From the NCBI RefSeq assembly GCF_003097655.1, contig NZ_QCZH01000018.1, positions 1 to 64,000 of the forward strand: a stretch of 64,000 nucleotides of DNA, read 5' to 3'. The notes under the pieces were generated by a model, which was not told the origin of the DNA, made no database searches, and worked only from the letters and a program-made list of their open reading frames with translations. Positions 52,815 to 61,699 of the stretch are shown one piece after another; positions within the stretch are counted from its first letter, which is position 1, and each line of letters begins with the position of its first letter. This stretch comes from Flavobacterium laiguense (GTDB taxonomy: Bacteria; Bacteroidota; Bacteroidia; Flavobacteriales; Flavobacteriaceae). The position numbers were made by a program, and so were the translations under genes.

Positions 52815-54923
52815 CTAACTTATATAATTCCAAATATTTTTCTTTTTGGTCAATTCTATGAAAACCGCTTTTAGGATTGCATTTTCCGGTTTTTGCAAAG
52901 GCGCATCTTCTTTTAAAATCGTAATGGCATAGTTACGTGCCAAAAGTAAAATATCCCTGTCACGCACGATATCGGCAATTTGAAGGTTGAGTACGCCACT
53001 TTGTTGGGTTCCCATTAAATCTCCCGGGCCACGAAGTTTCAAATCGACTTCGGCAATTTCGAAACCATCATTGGTACTCACCATCGTTTCCATACGAGTT
53101 TTACTGTCGCTTGATAATTTGAAAGAAGTCATCAAAATACAATAACTTTGGTCGGCACCACGTCCTACACGACCTCGTAACTGATGGAGTTGTGACAATC
53201 CAAAACGCTCTGCACTTTCTATAATCATCACAGACGCATTGGGTACATTAACACCTACTTCAATAACCGTTGTGGCCACCATAATGTTAGTTTTACCTTC
53301 AGAGAAACGTTTCATTTCGGCATCTTTTTCGGCAGGTTTCATTTTTCCGTGAAGTATGGAAATAGAGTAGTGTGGCAACGGAAAATCTCGAGAAATACTT
53401 TCGTAACCATCCATCAAATCCTTGAAATCCATTTTTTCCGATTCCTGAATCAAAGGATAAACAATATAAATTTGACGACCCAAAGCAATCTCGTCCCGAA
53501 TAAATTTCCAAACTTTCAATCGATTGGAATCAAAACGATGCACGGTCTGAATGGGTTTTCTTCCCGGAGGCAATTCGTCAATAACCGAAATGTCTAGATC
53601 TCCGTACAAACTCATCGCCAAAGTTCTGGGAATAGGAGTGGCCGTCATTACCAAAATATGTGGTGGAATAACGTTTTTTTTCCACAATTTGGATCGTTGC
53701 TCTACTCCAAAACGGTGTTGCTCATCAATAACCGCTAATCCTAAATTTTTGAATTTCACTTTGTCTTCCAACAAAGCGTGGGTACCAATGAGTATCTGCA
53801 AAGTACCGTTTTCCAGTTCTTCGTGTATGATTCTGCGGGCTGCAATTTTGGTCGAACCCGTGAGTATTTTTATGTTTATATTTAAGGAAGCTGCCAATTC
53901 CGACAATCCTATAAAATGCTGATTGGCCAAGATCTCTGTTGGTGCCATTAAACAAGCCTGAAAACCATTATCTAGAGCCAGTAACATACTCATAAAAGCC
54001 ACAATGGTTTTCCCGGAACCCACATCACCTTGCAGCAATCGGTTCATTTGGGCATTGCTTCCCATATCAGTTCTTATTTCCTTGATTACCCTTTTTTGTG
54101 CATTTGTCAATTTAAAAGGCAAGTGGTTTTTATAAAAATCATTAAAAAAGTCTCCCACTGTCGTGAAAGGATGTCCTTTGATTTTATGTTTCCGAATCAA
54201 ATTTTTAGTTATCAATTGCAACTGAATAAAGAACATTTCTTCAAATTTTAGTCGGAATTGGGCTTTCGCCAAAATTTCGGCACTTTTTGGAAAATGAATG
54301 TTGAATAAAGCGGCATTTTTAGGAATCAGCTTGAGTTCGCTTGTCAAATATGCAGGCAAAGTTTCGCTATACAATGCTTGCGTTTCCAGAAACAATTGTT
54401 GCATCATTTTGTTCACCACCCGATTCGTTATTCCGCGATTGGTTAAGGTTTCGGTCGAAGGATAAACGGGTTGCATCGCCGAACGCAAACTTTTTTCGTG
54501 TTCGCTCAACAACTCAATTTCGGGATGCGCCATACTGTATTGGTTCCCGTATTGTGTGCATTTTCCAAAAATGACGCACACTTCATTGAGCTTCAAACTT
54601 TCTTTAATCCATTTGTGTCCTTGAAACCAGTTGAGATCCATTTGTCCCGTATCGTCAACAAATGTGGCTACCAATCGTTTTTGGTTTCGACCAAATTCAA
54701 CTGTTTTGATATTGATGATTTTGCCAATAATTTGTACTTCGGCAACATTATTTTGCAACTCATTAATCTTGTAATAACGAGTTCGGTCGATATACCGATT
54801 TGGAAAAAAATTGACTAAATCTCTGTATTTAAAAATTCCCAATTCCTTACGCAACAACACGCCCCGATTGGGACCAACGCCTTTGAGGAATTCTATGGGA
54901 GTTTCTAGTAGGTTATTGGACAT
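52815..54923 (-). CDS. recG: ATP-dependent DNA helicase RecG
   Basis: Branch-migrating helicase acting on stalled replication forks and recombination intermediates. With the ATG at 54923 the protein has 702 residues: N-terminal wedge/OB domain (LETPIEFLKGVGPNRGVLLRKELGI, then PNRYIDRTRYYKI), helicase motifs LLQGDVGSGKTIVA (Walker A), VIDEQHRFG (DExH), TATPIPRT, and QLRGRVGRG with the RecG tail. An ATG at 55058 would add 45 residues that look unlike RecG and would overlap the TACCTTTG box of the divergent gene, so I prefer the shorter form. Confidence 0.95.
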   Translation of the reverse strand: MSNNLLETPIEFLKGVGPNRGVLLRKELGIFKYRDLVNFFPNRYIDRTRYYKINELQNNVAEVQIIGKIINIKTVEFGRNQKRLVATFVDDTGQMDLNWFQGHKWIKESLKLNEVCVIFGKCTQYGNQYSMAHPEIELLSEHEKSLRSAMQPVYPSTETLTNRGITNRVVNKMMQQLFLETQALYSETLPAYLTSELKLIPKNAALFNIHFPKSAEILAKAQFRLKFEEMFFIQLQLITKNLIRKHKIKGHPFTTVGDFFNDFYKNHLPFKLTNAQKRVIKEIRTDMGSNAQMNRLLQGDVGSGKTIVAFMSMLLALDNGFQACLMAPTEILANQHFIGLSELAASLNINIKILTGSTKIAARRIIHEELENGTLQILIGTHALLEDKVKFKNLGLAVIDEQHRFGVEQRSKLWKKNVIPPHILVMTATPIPRTLAMSLYGDLDISVIDELPPGRKPIQTVHRFDSNRLKVWKFIRDEIALGRQIYIVYPLIQESEKMDFKDLMDGYESISRDFPLPHYSISILHGKMKPAEKDAEMKRFSEGKTNIMVATTVIEVGVNVPNASVMIIESAERFGLSQLHQLRGRVGRGADQSYCILMTSFKLSSDSKTRMETMVSTNDGFEIAEVDLKLRGPGDLMGTQQSGVLNLQIADIVRDRDILLLARNYAITILKEDAPLQKPENAILKAVFIELTKKKNIWNYIS

Positions 54924-55060
54924 TTTTCTTGTACGCTGATTAAACGGATTTACTAAAGCAAAAAGACTGATGAAAACGGATTTTAATTTTTGAAGCGAAG
55001 ATAGTTTTTTGTTTGGAAATTTGGAAATGAGATTGTTTAGGAAATTCTTATAATTCACAA

Positions 55061-55068
55061 TACCTTTG
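55061..55068 (+). promoter_or_regulatory. Putative -7 box TACCTTTG of the YhcH gene
   Basis: TACCTTTG fits TAnnTTTG, 20 bases upstream of the ATG at 55088. A TTG lies 25 bases further up, slightly beyond the usual spacing. Confidence 0.5.
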
Positions 55069-55087
55069 AAATCAAAAAAAACACAAA

Positions 55088-55534
55088 ATGGTAATTGATA
55101 AAATTGAAAATTACAGATTATACAGTACCCTTACCAAAAGAATGGCTAAAGGATTTGAATTTATTACCAACACTGATTTAGTCACAATAGAGCCAGGGAA
55201 ATACCAAATTGATAATGATGATGTTTTTGCAATCGTTCAAGAATATGATACCAAGGAAGAGCAAGATTGTGTTTTAGAAGGGCATCACAAATATATTGAC
55301 ATTCAATACGTTATTCAGGGTGTCGAACTTATGGGATTTACCCCTTTGACTGATCAGGTTTCTGTTGAAGAAAACTTAGAAAAAGATTATACTTTCTATG
55401 AAGGAGATACTTCAATGCTTAGAGTTGAAGAAGGAATGTTTACTCTGTTCTTTCCTGAGGATCTTCATAGACCTGGAGTAAAAGCAGGTAAAATATCGAA
55501 AGTAAAAAAAGTGGTTGTAAAGGTGAAAATTTAA
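55088..55534 (+). CDS. YhcH/YjgK/YiaL family protein
   Basis: A 148-residue protein with a cupin-like beta-barrel fold. The typical blocks GKYQIDNDDVFAIVQEYDTK, CVLEGHHKYIDIQYVIQGVELMGF, FYEGDTSMLRVEEGMFTLFFPEDLHRPG and KVKKVVVKVKI are all visible; the His and Glu residues near the ends of the blocks likely bind metal. Members are linked to sugar or sialic acid metabolism (EbgC/NanQ type anomerases), but no carbohydrate gene is next to it. It is divergent from recG. Confidence 0.9.
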   Translation: MVIDKIENYRLYSTLTKRMAKGFEFITNTDLVTIEPGKYQIDNDDVFAIVQEYDTKEEQDCVLEGHHKYIDIQYVIQGVELMGFTPLTDQVSVEENLEKDYTFYEGDTSMLRVEEGMFTLFFPEDLHRPGVKAGKISKVKKVVVKVKI

Positions 55535-55564
55535 TGATCTCATATTTATTGCCAATAAACACAA

Positions 55565-55572
55565 TACTTTTG
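55565..55572 (+). promoter_or_regulatory. Putative -7 box TACTTTTG of the DUF1697 gene
   Basis: TACTTTTG matches the -7 consensus, 19 bases upstream of the ATG at 55592. No well-spaced -33 box was found. Confidence 0.45.
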
Positions 55573-55591
55573 TAGAACTAAAAAAATAAAA

Positions 55592-56137
55592 ATGACAACT
55601 CATCTCGCACTTCTTCGTGGCATTAATGTCTCTGGTCACAATATGATAAAAATGGACGCTTTGAAAGCAACTTTAGAAGCTATTGGTTTTCAAAATGTGC
55701 AAACGTATATACAATCCGGGAATGTTTTTGTGGATACTGAAGAGGAAAATTCGGCAAAAGTCGGATTCCAAATCAAACAGGAAATTTTCAAGACTTTTGG
55801 ACACGAAGTGCCTATCGTGGTTATTGGCAGGGAAGATTTGGAAGCCTGCTTAAGGAACAATCCTTTTTTGAAGGAAAAAGAGTTGGATATTAAGAAACTG
55901 TATGTGGCGTTTGTTTCTACAACTTTGAGAAGCGACAATATCAATGATTTAAAAATTAGCCAGTTTAAACCCGATGAAGCAAGTATAGATGCCAACAGAA
56001 TTTATATTAAATATGCTGTGGGAGCTGGAAAAACAAGATTTGACCAAAAATACATCGAGAAAAAACTAAATGTAACGGCAACGATTCGAAATTGGAATAC
56101 CGTGACACAATTGTTAAAAATGTATGAGGAAAAGTAA
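55592..56137 (+). CDS. DUF1697 family protein
   Basis: A 181-residue protein with the strong signature of DUF1697: LLRGINVSGHNMIKMDALKATLEAIGFQNVQTYIQSGNVFVD near the start, then KTFGHEVPIVVIGREDLEACLRNNPF and a C-terminal KTRFDQKYIEKKLNVTATIRNWNTVTQL. It has no signal peptide. The biochemical role is not established. It ends in front of a bidirectional terminator and has its own promoter-like box, so it is probably a single-gene unit. Confidence 0.92.
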   Translation: MTTHLALLRGINVSGHNMIKMDALKATLEAIGFQNVQTYIQSGNVFVDTEEENSAKVGFQIKQEIFKTFGHEVPIVVIGREDLEACLRNNPFLKEKELDIKKLYVAFVSTTLRSDNINDLKISQFKPDEASIDANRIYIKYAVGAGKTRFDQKYIEKKLNVTATIRNWNTVTQLLKMYEEK

Positions 56138-56185
56138 AAATACAAACTTTTATACTTTTTAATTGAATTTTCAGCAAAATAGCCT

Positions 56186-56223
56186 AAAAAAGCTCCGTAA
56201 TCGTACGACTACGGAGCTTTTTT
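56186..56223. terminator. Bidirectional terminator between convergent genes
   Basis: AAAAAAGCTCCGTA pairs exactly with TACGGAGCTTTTTT around a ten-base loop, with A and T runs on the two sides, between genes that end at 56137 and 56230. Confidence 0.93.
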
Positions 56224-56229
56224 AGATAA

Positions 56230-56967
56230 TTATTTAACTAATAAATCGCAATACCAAAATCCGAAGTCAAAAGCATCCGATGCAGATGTATCGCAAGCCG
56301 TGTCTGAAGAATCTTCCTCTTTTGGTTTTTCATATTTGCGATAGACCACTTCACCTACTTCAAATTCAATAGGTTTTGAGAAAATTGGTCCATCAAAAGT
56401 AAACGAATGGAATTCTCCATTTTCTCCGCAAACGTCAACATTTTCGGGTAAATCATTAATGAAATCTTGATCAATCACCCGACCCACAAAACTTTTGTCC
56501 AAAAAGCGTTCGTTGACACAAACCACAATGGTCTTGAATCCCAAAGCAATGAATTCCTGAATCAAATCGAGAGTTGGAACTTTCCATAGCGGAAATACTC
56601 CCTCAAAACCAATTTCGGCCAATTTGTCTTCTCGGTATTTTCTAAGATCTTCCAGAAAAATATCTCCAAAAACAGAATGTGTAATCCCTTGTTCTTTTAA
56701 TTTGGAGAGTGTGTTTTGCATAACGGCCTCATACACTTCCATCGTTGGCATTTCGGGAATTTGCATAATTTCAAGAGGTAATCCAATGCTTTGGGCTTGT
56801 TGTTCCAGCAATTCCACCCGAACGCCATGCATGGAAATACGCTGAAACTGTTGGTTAACACTCGTTAACAAGCAGCTAATTTCATATTCCTCGTCTTGTA
56901 ATATTTTATACAGTGCTAAAGCAGAATCTTTGCCGCTGCTCCAATTAAATAGGGCTTTCTTTTTCAA
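56230..56967 (-). CDS. Dph6-like ATP-binding (PP-loop) protein
   Basis: A 245-residue protein of the ATP-PPase superfamily, with the pyrophosphate loop SSGKDSALALYK near 10-21 and the block FGDIFLEDLRKYREDKLAEIGFEGVFPLW near 100-128, then VCGENGEFHSFTFDGPIF near 179-196. These are the marks of diphthine-ammonia ligase (Dph6) proteins, which amidate EF2 in eukaryotes and archaea. Bacteria lack diphthamide, so the bacterial substrate must differ. The C-terminus is an acidic Ser/Asp-rich tail (about 212-236). Start at ATG 56967. Confidence 0.85.
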   Translation of the reverse strand: MKKKALFNWSSGKDSALALYKILQDEEYEISCLLTSVNQQFQRISMHGVRVELLEQQAQSIGLPLEIMQIPEMPTMEVYEAVMQNTLSKLKEQGITHSVFGDIFLEDLRKYREDKLAEIGFEGVFPLWKVPTLDLIQEFIALGFKTIVVCVNERFLDKSFVGRVIDQDFINDLPENVDVCGENGEFHSFTFDGPIFSKPIEFEVGEVVYRKYEKPKEEDSSDTACDTSASDAFDFGFWYCDLLVK

Positions 56968-57071
56968 TGGTAATGTGTTAATTTATTTCGGTAGTAAACT
57001 TACAATTTTAGTTCGATTTGTTGGTCAAACCTTTGTAACTTTGGATAACATAAGCGTCAAATTCAATTTTA

Positions 57072-59135
57072 ATGAAATACCTTTTCCTGTTTCTATCCAC
57101 ATTTGCATTCTCACAACAAACCAAATCGGTTGATTTTAAAACCGTTAATGGGCATATTAACATCAACCCAAATAATAAAAGTGTTAGTGGTGCTGTAAAG
57201 TATACGTTTGAAGTGTTGAAACCCATTGATACCATTAAAATTGACGCACAAAACATGACCTTTTCAGCAGTGGTACTGAATGATAGCAAGATTCCATTTA
57301 TAACTAATGGAAAAGAATTGCTATTGATTTATCCGTTTCAAAAAGGTGAAAATTACGTTCGGTTTTCATACGAGGCAAAACCCAAACAAACGATGTATTT
57401 TGTGGGTTCAGAAGCCACAAATAATTTGCAAATCTGGACACAAGGACAAGGAAAATATACTAGTCATTGGTTTCCGAGTTTTGACGATGTCAATGAGAAA
57501 GTGATTTTCAATATGGATGTTACTTTTGATTCCAAATATCAAGTGTTATCCAACGGTATTTTAAAAAACAAAATCGAAAATAAAGATCTGACGCATTGGA
57601 ATTATCGAATGAAAAAACCAATGAGTTCCTATTTACTGATGGTTGCCATCGGAAAATTTGAAAGGAATACGCAAAAAGCAAAATCAGGAACTCCATTAGA
57701 AATGTATATCGCCCCGAATGACTTGGGTAAACAGGAACCGACCTATCGCTATTCTAAAGAAATATTTGATTATCTGGAAAAAGAAATTGGTGTGAAGTAC
57801 CCTTGGAAAATCTACAGACAAGTACCTGTTTCCGAATTTTTATACGCAGGAATGGAAAACACAAGCTCCACTATATTTACTACTCGTTATCTGGTCGATG
57901 CCATTGGTTTTGAAGATCGAAGTTACACCAATGTTAATGCCCATGAACTGGCTCACCAATGGTTTGGAGACTTAATCACTGCCCAAAGCGGAAAAGACCA
58001 TTGGTTGCAAGAAGGTTTTGCAACCTACTATGCTTTACTGGCTGAGAAAAAAATCTATGGAGACGATTATTTTTATTCCAAATTATACGAATCATCAATG
58101 CAACTCAAACAAGCAGCCAAAACAGATACGATTCCGGTGCTGAATGCCAAAGCGAGTTCTTTGACATTTTATCAAAAAGGCGCTTGGGCGTTGCATGTTT
58201 TAAAAGAAGGAATAGGGGAGAAAGCCTTTAAAAAAGCCGTGAAGAATTACCTTTTGAAATATGCTTATCAAAATGTGACTACTCAGAATTTCTTTGATGA
58301 AATAAAGAAAGTGTCTGATTATGATCTAAAAAACTTTAGTAAAGTATGGCTTGAAACATCTGGATTTAATAGTGAGATTGCCAATGTTTTATTAGTAAAA
58401 AACAATGCAATGAAAGTCCAACTCGAAGTGGCTAAATTGAGAAATAAAACACTTGCCGAGAAACAGGCTTTTTTCGAAAAAACATTACAATCCGATGTGT
58501 ATTTTACCGTAAAAGTATCTATTGTAAGTCAACTCATGAAAGAGAAATTTGAGGATAAAAAACAATTATTGCGATTGGCATTGCAAACTCAAAACCTTCA
58601 GGTACGCCAAGCGGTAGCAAATACTCTTCAAAAAATACCCAAAGAGTTCAGAAATGAATTTGAAACATTACTGAATGACAAATCCTATCAAACGCAAGAA
58701 TCTGCACTATACTATTTATGGAATAGCTTTGAAAATAAAAGAGTCGATTATTTAGAAAAAACAAAAAACTGGATAGGTTTTAATGATTTCAATCTCCGAA
58801 TTCTATGGCTGTCATTGGCTGTTTCAACGCCAGAATATTCAGCCAACAAAGAAACGTATCTCCAGGAATTGATTAACTATTCATCTCCAAATTATGAAGC
58901 CACAACCCGACAAAATGCGTTGGAATATCTAATCAACTTCAATGTTATTAATGAGGCAGTTTTAAAAAATTTAGTAAATGCTACTACCCATCATATGTGG
59001 CAATTTTCTAAATTTGGAAGAGATAATATTCGACTTTTATTAAAAAAATCCGAAATGAGAACCGCTTTCCAAACCATATTACCCAGTTTAAACGAAAAAG
59101 AACAATTTCAATTGGATCGATTGTTGAAGGAATGA
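57072..59135 (+). CDS. M1 family metallopeptidase
   Basis: Zinc aminopeptidase, exported. The 687 residues begin with a signal peptide (about 1-14, KYLFLFLSTFAFS). The GAMEN-type exopeptidase motif reads AGMENTS (259-265), and the zinc motif is HELAH (291-295) with the third ligand Glu314 in LQEGFATYYA. An HEAT-like C-terminal domain (about 430-687) follows. It probably trims peptides in the periplasm. It is divergent from the Dph6-like gene, with only about 100 bases between. Confidence 0.93.
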   Translation: MKYLFLFLSTFAFSQQTKSVDFKTVNGHININPNNKSVSGAVKYTFEVLKPIDTIKIDAQNMTFSAVVLNDSKIPFITNGKELLLIYPFQKGENYVRFSYEAKPKQTMYFVGSEATNNLQIWTQGQGKYTSHWFPSFDDVNEKVIFNMDVTFDSKYQVLSNGILKNKIENKDLTHWNYRMKKPMSSYLLMVAIGKFERNTQKAKSGTPLEMYIAPNDLGKQEPTYRYSKEIFDYLEKEIGVKYPWKIYRQVPVSEFLYAGMENTSSTIFTTRYLVDAIGFEDRSYTNVNAHELAHQWFGDLITAQSGKDHWLQEGFATYYALLAEKKIYGDDYFYSKLYESSMQLKQAAKTDTIPVLNAKASSLTFYQKGAWALHVLKEGIGEKAFKKAVKNYLLKYAYQNVTTQNFFDEIKKVSDYDLKNFSKVWLETSGFNSEIANVLLVKNNAMKVQLEVAKLRNKTLAEKQAFFEKTLQSDVYFTVKVSIVSQLMKEKFEDKKQLLRLALQTQNLQVRQAVANTLQKIPKEFRNEFETLLNDKSYQTQESALYYLWNSFENKRVDYLEKTKNWIGFNDFNLRILWLSLAVSTPEYSANKETYLQELINYSSPNYEATTRQNALEYLINFNVINEAVLKNLVNATTHHMWQFSKFGRDNIRLLLKKSEMRTAFQTILPSLNEKEQFQLDRLLKE

Positions 59136-59165
59136 AGATTTAAGAATTTTGAGTAACGATTTAAG

Positions 59166-59181
59166 TCCCGAAACTTCGGGA
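59166..59181. repeat. TCCCGAA hairpin
   Basis: TCCCGAA pairs exactly with TTCGGGA around AC. It lies between the M1 peptidase stop and the patatin gene and belongs to the TCCCGA hairpin group seen at 17721, 30804 and 34221. It has no T tract. Confidence 0.65.
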
Positions 59182-59241
59182 TCAGATTTCTTAAAATCAA
59201 ATAAATTCAATTTTTCAATCTAAACTCTAAATTCTAAAATT

Positions 59242-60141
59242 ATGAGGGCATTAGTTATATCTGGAGGTGGTAGTAAAGGCGCATTTGCGGGGGGTGTCGC
59301 TCAGTATTTGTTGCAAAACAAAGGGCGTACCTACGATTTGTTTATCGGTACTTCAACAGGGAGCTTGCTAATTCCGCATCTGGCTTTAGGAAATATAGAC
59401 AAACTCCATTCTATCTACACGAATGTCAGTATGGCACAAATTTTTGATATTAACCCATTTATTATTAAAAGCAAAAAGGGAATAAAATTTGTAACAATTA
59501 ACCACTTCAATGTAATTCGGCAATATTTAAGAGGAAAAAGGACATTTGGGGAAAGCAGAAACCTTCAAAAATTCATCAAGAACAATCTATCGGTTTCCGA
59601 ATTTGAATACTTACAATCCTTACCAACAGATGTAATTATAACAGTCACCAATATTTCTAAAAATGAAGCCGAATATAAATCGATCAAACAATGTACCTAT
59701 GATGAATTTTGCGATTGGATTTGGATATCGAGTAATTACATTCCGTTTATGAGTTTGGTCAGAAAAAATGGTTGCGAATATGGTGATGGAGGCTTTTCCA
59801 GTTTGGTTCCCATTAGAGAAGCGATTCATCGCGGAGCAACCGAAATTGATGTTATTATTCTAGAAACGGAGATCACACTTACCAAAACAATTTTAGGAAA
59901 AAATCCTTTTTCACTAATGATCGATTTGTTTTTATTTTCCTTAGATCAGCTTGGTAAACATGATGTATCGATTGGGAAATTATCAGCCATAAACCATAAC
60001 GTAAAACTCAATTTATACTACACACCAACCAAACTAACCAACAACGCACTCATTTTTAATCGAAAAAAAATGAAAAAATGGTGGTTGTTAGGCTTTAAAT
60101 ACGCACAAAATAAGAGTGAAATCATGTCTGAAATTAGATGA
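59242..60141 (+). CDS. Patatin-like phospholipase
   Basis: A 299-residue lipid acyl hydrolase. The oxyanion loop GGGSKGAF (8-15), the nucleophile motif GTSTGS (36-41, Ser38) and the catalytic Asp182 in YGDGG are all present, so the Ser-Asp dyad is intact. There is no signal peptide, so it should be cytoplasmic or peripheral to the membrane. Patatins also appear as effectors in CBASS phage defence, but no cyclase or sensor gene is adjacent, so I favour general lipid metabolism. It is convergent with the next gene. Confidence 0.92.
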   Translation: MRALVISGGGSKGAFAGGVAQYLLQNKGRTYDLFIGTSTGSLLIPHLALGNIDKLHSIYTNVSMAQIFDINPFIIKSKKGIKFVTINHFNVIRQYLRGKRTFGESRNLQKFIKNNLSVSEFEYLQSLPTDVIITVTNISKNEAEYKSIKQCTYDEFCDWIWISSNYIPFMSLVRKNGCEYGDGGFSSLVPIREAIHRGATEIDVIILETEITLTKTILGKNPFSLMIDLFLFSLDQLGKHDVSIGKLSAINHNVKLNLYYTPTKLTNNALIFNRKKMKKWWLLGFKYAQNKSEIMSEIR

Positions 60142-60173
60142 GAGTAGAGCTGCTTAGAAACTTTCAAAAAAAC

Positions 60174-60695
60174 CTACCACATCTGGCTCACTTCTCTTTT
60201 AATATAAGCTAATGCCGCATTACTTGGCGTTTGTTTTTCAATCAGTTCGTTCAAAAGCACTTCTCTCAAACTATCTGCATTAGTAACAGCATCCATCATC
60301 ATTCCTTTGCGAATCATCTGAATCGTAGCATTTTTGGCAGTGGTAATGATAGTCCAGCACTCGTCGGTCATGTAAATTTGTTGGGCTAAATTGTGTTCAA
60401 ATTCTTGTTCGATTTGAGCGATTACAAAATTGCAATAGTCATTTTTATCGTTAGAAATAGGCGAAATTCTAGTCAATAAATTGGTCAGACTCATGCGTTC
60501 CAAAAATAAGGCCATCCGTTCGTAAGCCTGTAAACGCAAGGGCATCGCATTTTTTTGAGCCTCTTTGCTCAATAAATAACGGCGTCTTCCTTCTTCGTTT
60601 TTGGTGTGAACATTAAAAAAATTATAGGCAACCAGTCCAGTGATAATAGCAGGTACAGTATAACTCAGTAATTCTAGTATTTTTGATGTGTCCAT
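60174..60695 (-). CDS. Membrane-anchored protein of unknown function, DUF7935-like
   Basis: A 173-residue protein with one N-terminal membrane segment (about 8-27, LSYTVPAIITGLVAYNFF) and a helical cytoplasmic part: RRYLLSKEAQKNAMPLRLQAYERMALFLERMSLTNLLTRI, QIEQEFEHNLAQQIYMTDECW and ALAYIKREVSQMW. I associate it with a conserved flavobacterial family (DUF7935) but not with certainty, and no role is known. It has its own promoter-like element and ends 32 bases from the patatin stop. Confidence 0.8.
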   Translation of the reverse strand: MDTSKILELLSYTVPAIITGLVAYNFFNVHTKNEEGRRRYLLSKEAQKNAMPLRLQAYERMALFLERMSLTNLLTRISPISNDKNDYCNFVIAQIEQEFEHNLAQQIYMTDECWTIITTAKNATIQMIRKGMMMDAVTNADSLREVLLNELIEKQTPSNAALAYIKREVSQMW

Positions 60696-60717
60696 TTTTG
60701 TTTCTATTTAAAAAAAG

Positions 60718-60747
60718 CAAAAATAATCTTTTTTGCATCTAAATCAA
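60718..60747 (-). promoter_or_regulatory. Putative promoter of the DUF7935-like gene
   Basis: On the minus strand, TTG (60745-60747) and TATTTTTG (60718-60725) are 19 bases apart, fitting the Bacteroidetes consensus, 22 bases upstream of the ATG at 60695. Confidence 0.6.
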
Positions 60748-60801
60748 TACCTAAATTAGGGCAATAATAAAAAACGGATTGGTATTTTTGTAATCTCTCG
60801 C

Positions 60802-60855
60802 AAAGGCGCGGAGTCGCAAAGAAAACAGTTTTGAACTTTGCGACTCCGCGCCTTT
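60802..60855. repeat. Perfect 20-base inverted repeat between divergent genes
   Basis: AAAGGCGCGGAGTCGCAAAG (60802-60821) is matched without error by its reverse complement at 60836-60855, around a 14-base loop. It lies between divergent promoters, so it is not a terminator. The CGCAAAG word links it to 48208-48286. Confidence 0.85.
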
Positions 60856-60931
60856 ACGGGACAAATAGTGCCAAACAAAAATGACATTCCGCTGAACTCG
60901 ACAAAATTTATACCAAATTGAAATTAATTAT

Positions 60932-61699
60932 ATGGAAACCTACATCATTGTATTACTTTGTTTAGCCGCCTTTTTCGCAGGATTCATAGATGCCGTTGTT
61001 GGTGGTGGCGGACTCATACAAACGCCCATGGGACTTATACTATTGCCCAATCTGCCCGTGTCTACCGTGATAGGATCCCTAAAAATCCCATCCTTTAGCG
61101 GAACCGCATTTGCGGCTTACCAATACATGAAAAAAGTCGACATCAATTGGAAAATCTTGGGTGTCATGATGCTCTTGGCATTTCCATCCGCATTTTTGGG
61201 ATCGACATTATTGACTTATGTGAGCAATGATTTCATGAAACCTTTATTGCTCGTGGTACTTTCACTACTAGCTATTTATACGTATGCCAAGAAGAACTTC
61301 GGACAACAACAAGTCAAAGATATCTCGCCAAGAACCCAAATCTTGAATGCCGTAGGAATCAGTTTTGTGGTCGGTTTTTATGATGGATTCATAGGTCCTG
61401 GCACCGGAAGCTTCTTCGTGGTGGCCTTCATCGCCATTATGGGATTTGACTTTTTGCACGCCTCTGCCAATGCCAAAATGGTCAACCTCGCCACAAATTT
61501 TGGTTCCATCTGTTTGTTCATGCTCAAAGGCAAAATCATTTGGGCCGTAGCCTTACCTATGGCGGCCAGCAACGCAATAGGTGGCTGGATAGGCGCCAAA
61601 CTAGCCATCAATCGAGGAAACAAATTCATCCGAATCTTCTTTTTAGTCGTCGTGATAGGCACACTGCTTCGTTTTGCCTACGACGTCTTTTTCAAATAA
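60932..61699 (+). CDS. TauE/SafE (TSUP) family permease
   Basis: A 255-residue membrane protein with about eight hydrophobic segments, in two repeats. AFFAGFIDAVVGGGGLIQTPMGLILLPNLPVSTVIGSLKIPSF near 13-55 and GFYDGFIGPGTGSFFVVAFIAIMGFDFLHASANAKMVNLATNFGS near 147-191 are the paired signatures of the TauE/SafE family. Members move sulfur- or organic anion-type compounds; the substrate cannot be read here. GC content in the last third looks higher than in neighbours. Confidence 0.92.
   Translation: METYIIVLLCLAAFFAGFIDAVVGGGGLIQTPMGLILLPNLPVSTVIGSLKIPSFSGTAFAAYQYMKKVDINWKILGVMMLLAFPSAFLGSTLLTYVSNDFMKPLLLVVLSLLAIYTYAKKNFGQQQVKDISPRTQILNAVGISFVVGFYDGFIGPGTGSFFVVAFIAIMGFDFLHASANAKMVNLATNFGSICLFMLKGKIIWAVALPMAASNAIGGWIGAKLAINRGNKFIRIFFLVVVIGTLLRFAYDVFFK

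Noticed and set aside
54924-55058. Longer RecG start adding 45 residues
   Set aside because: The extra residues do not look like RecG and would run up against the promoter-like box of the divergent gene.
59242-60695. Patatin plus neighbouring gene as a CBASS-like defence pair
   Set aside because: The neighbour is convergent, has no nucleotidyltransferase features, and no other defence gene is present.
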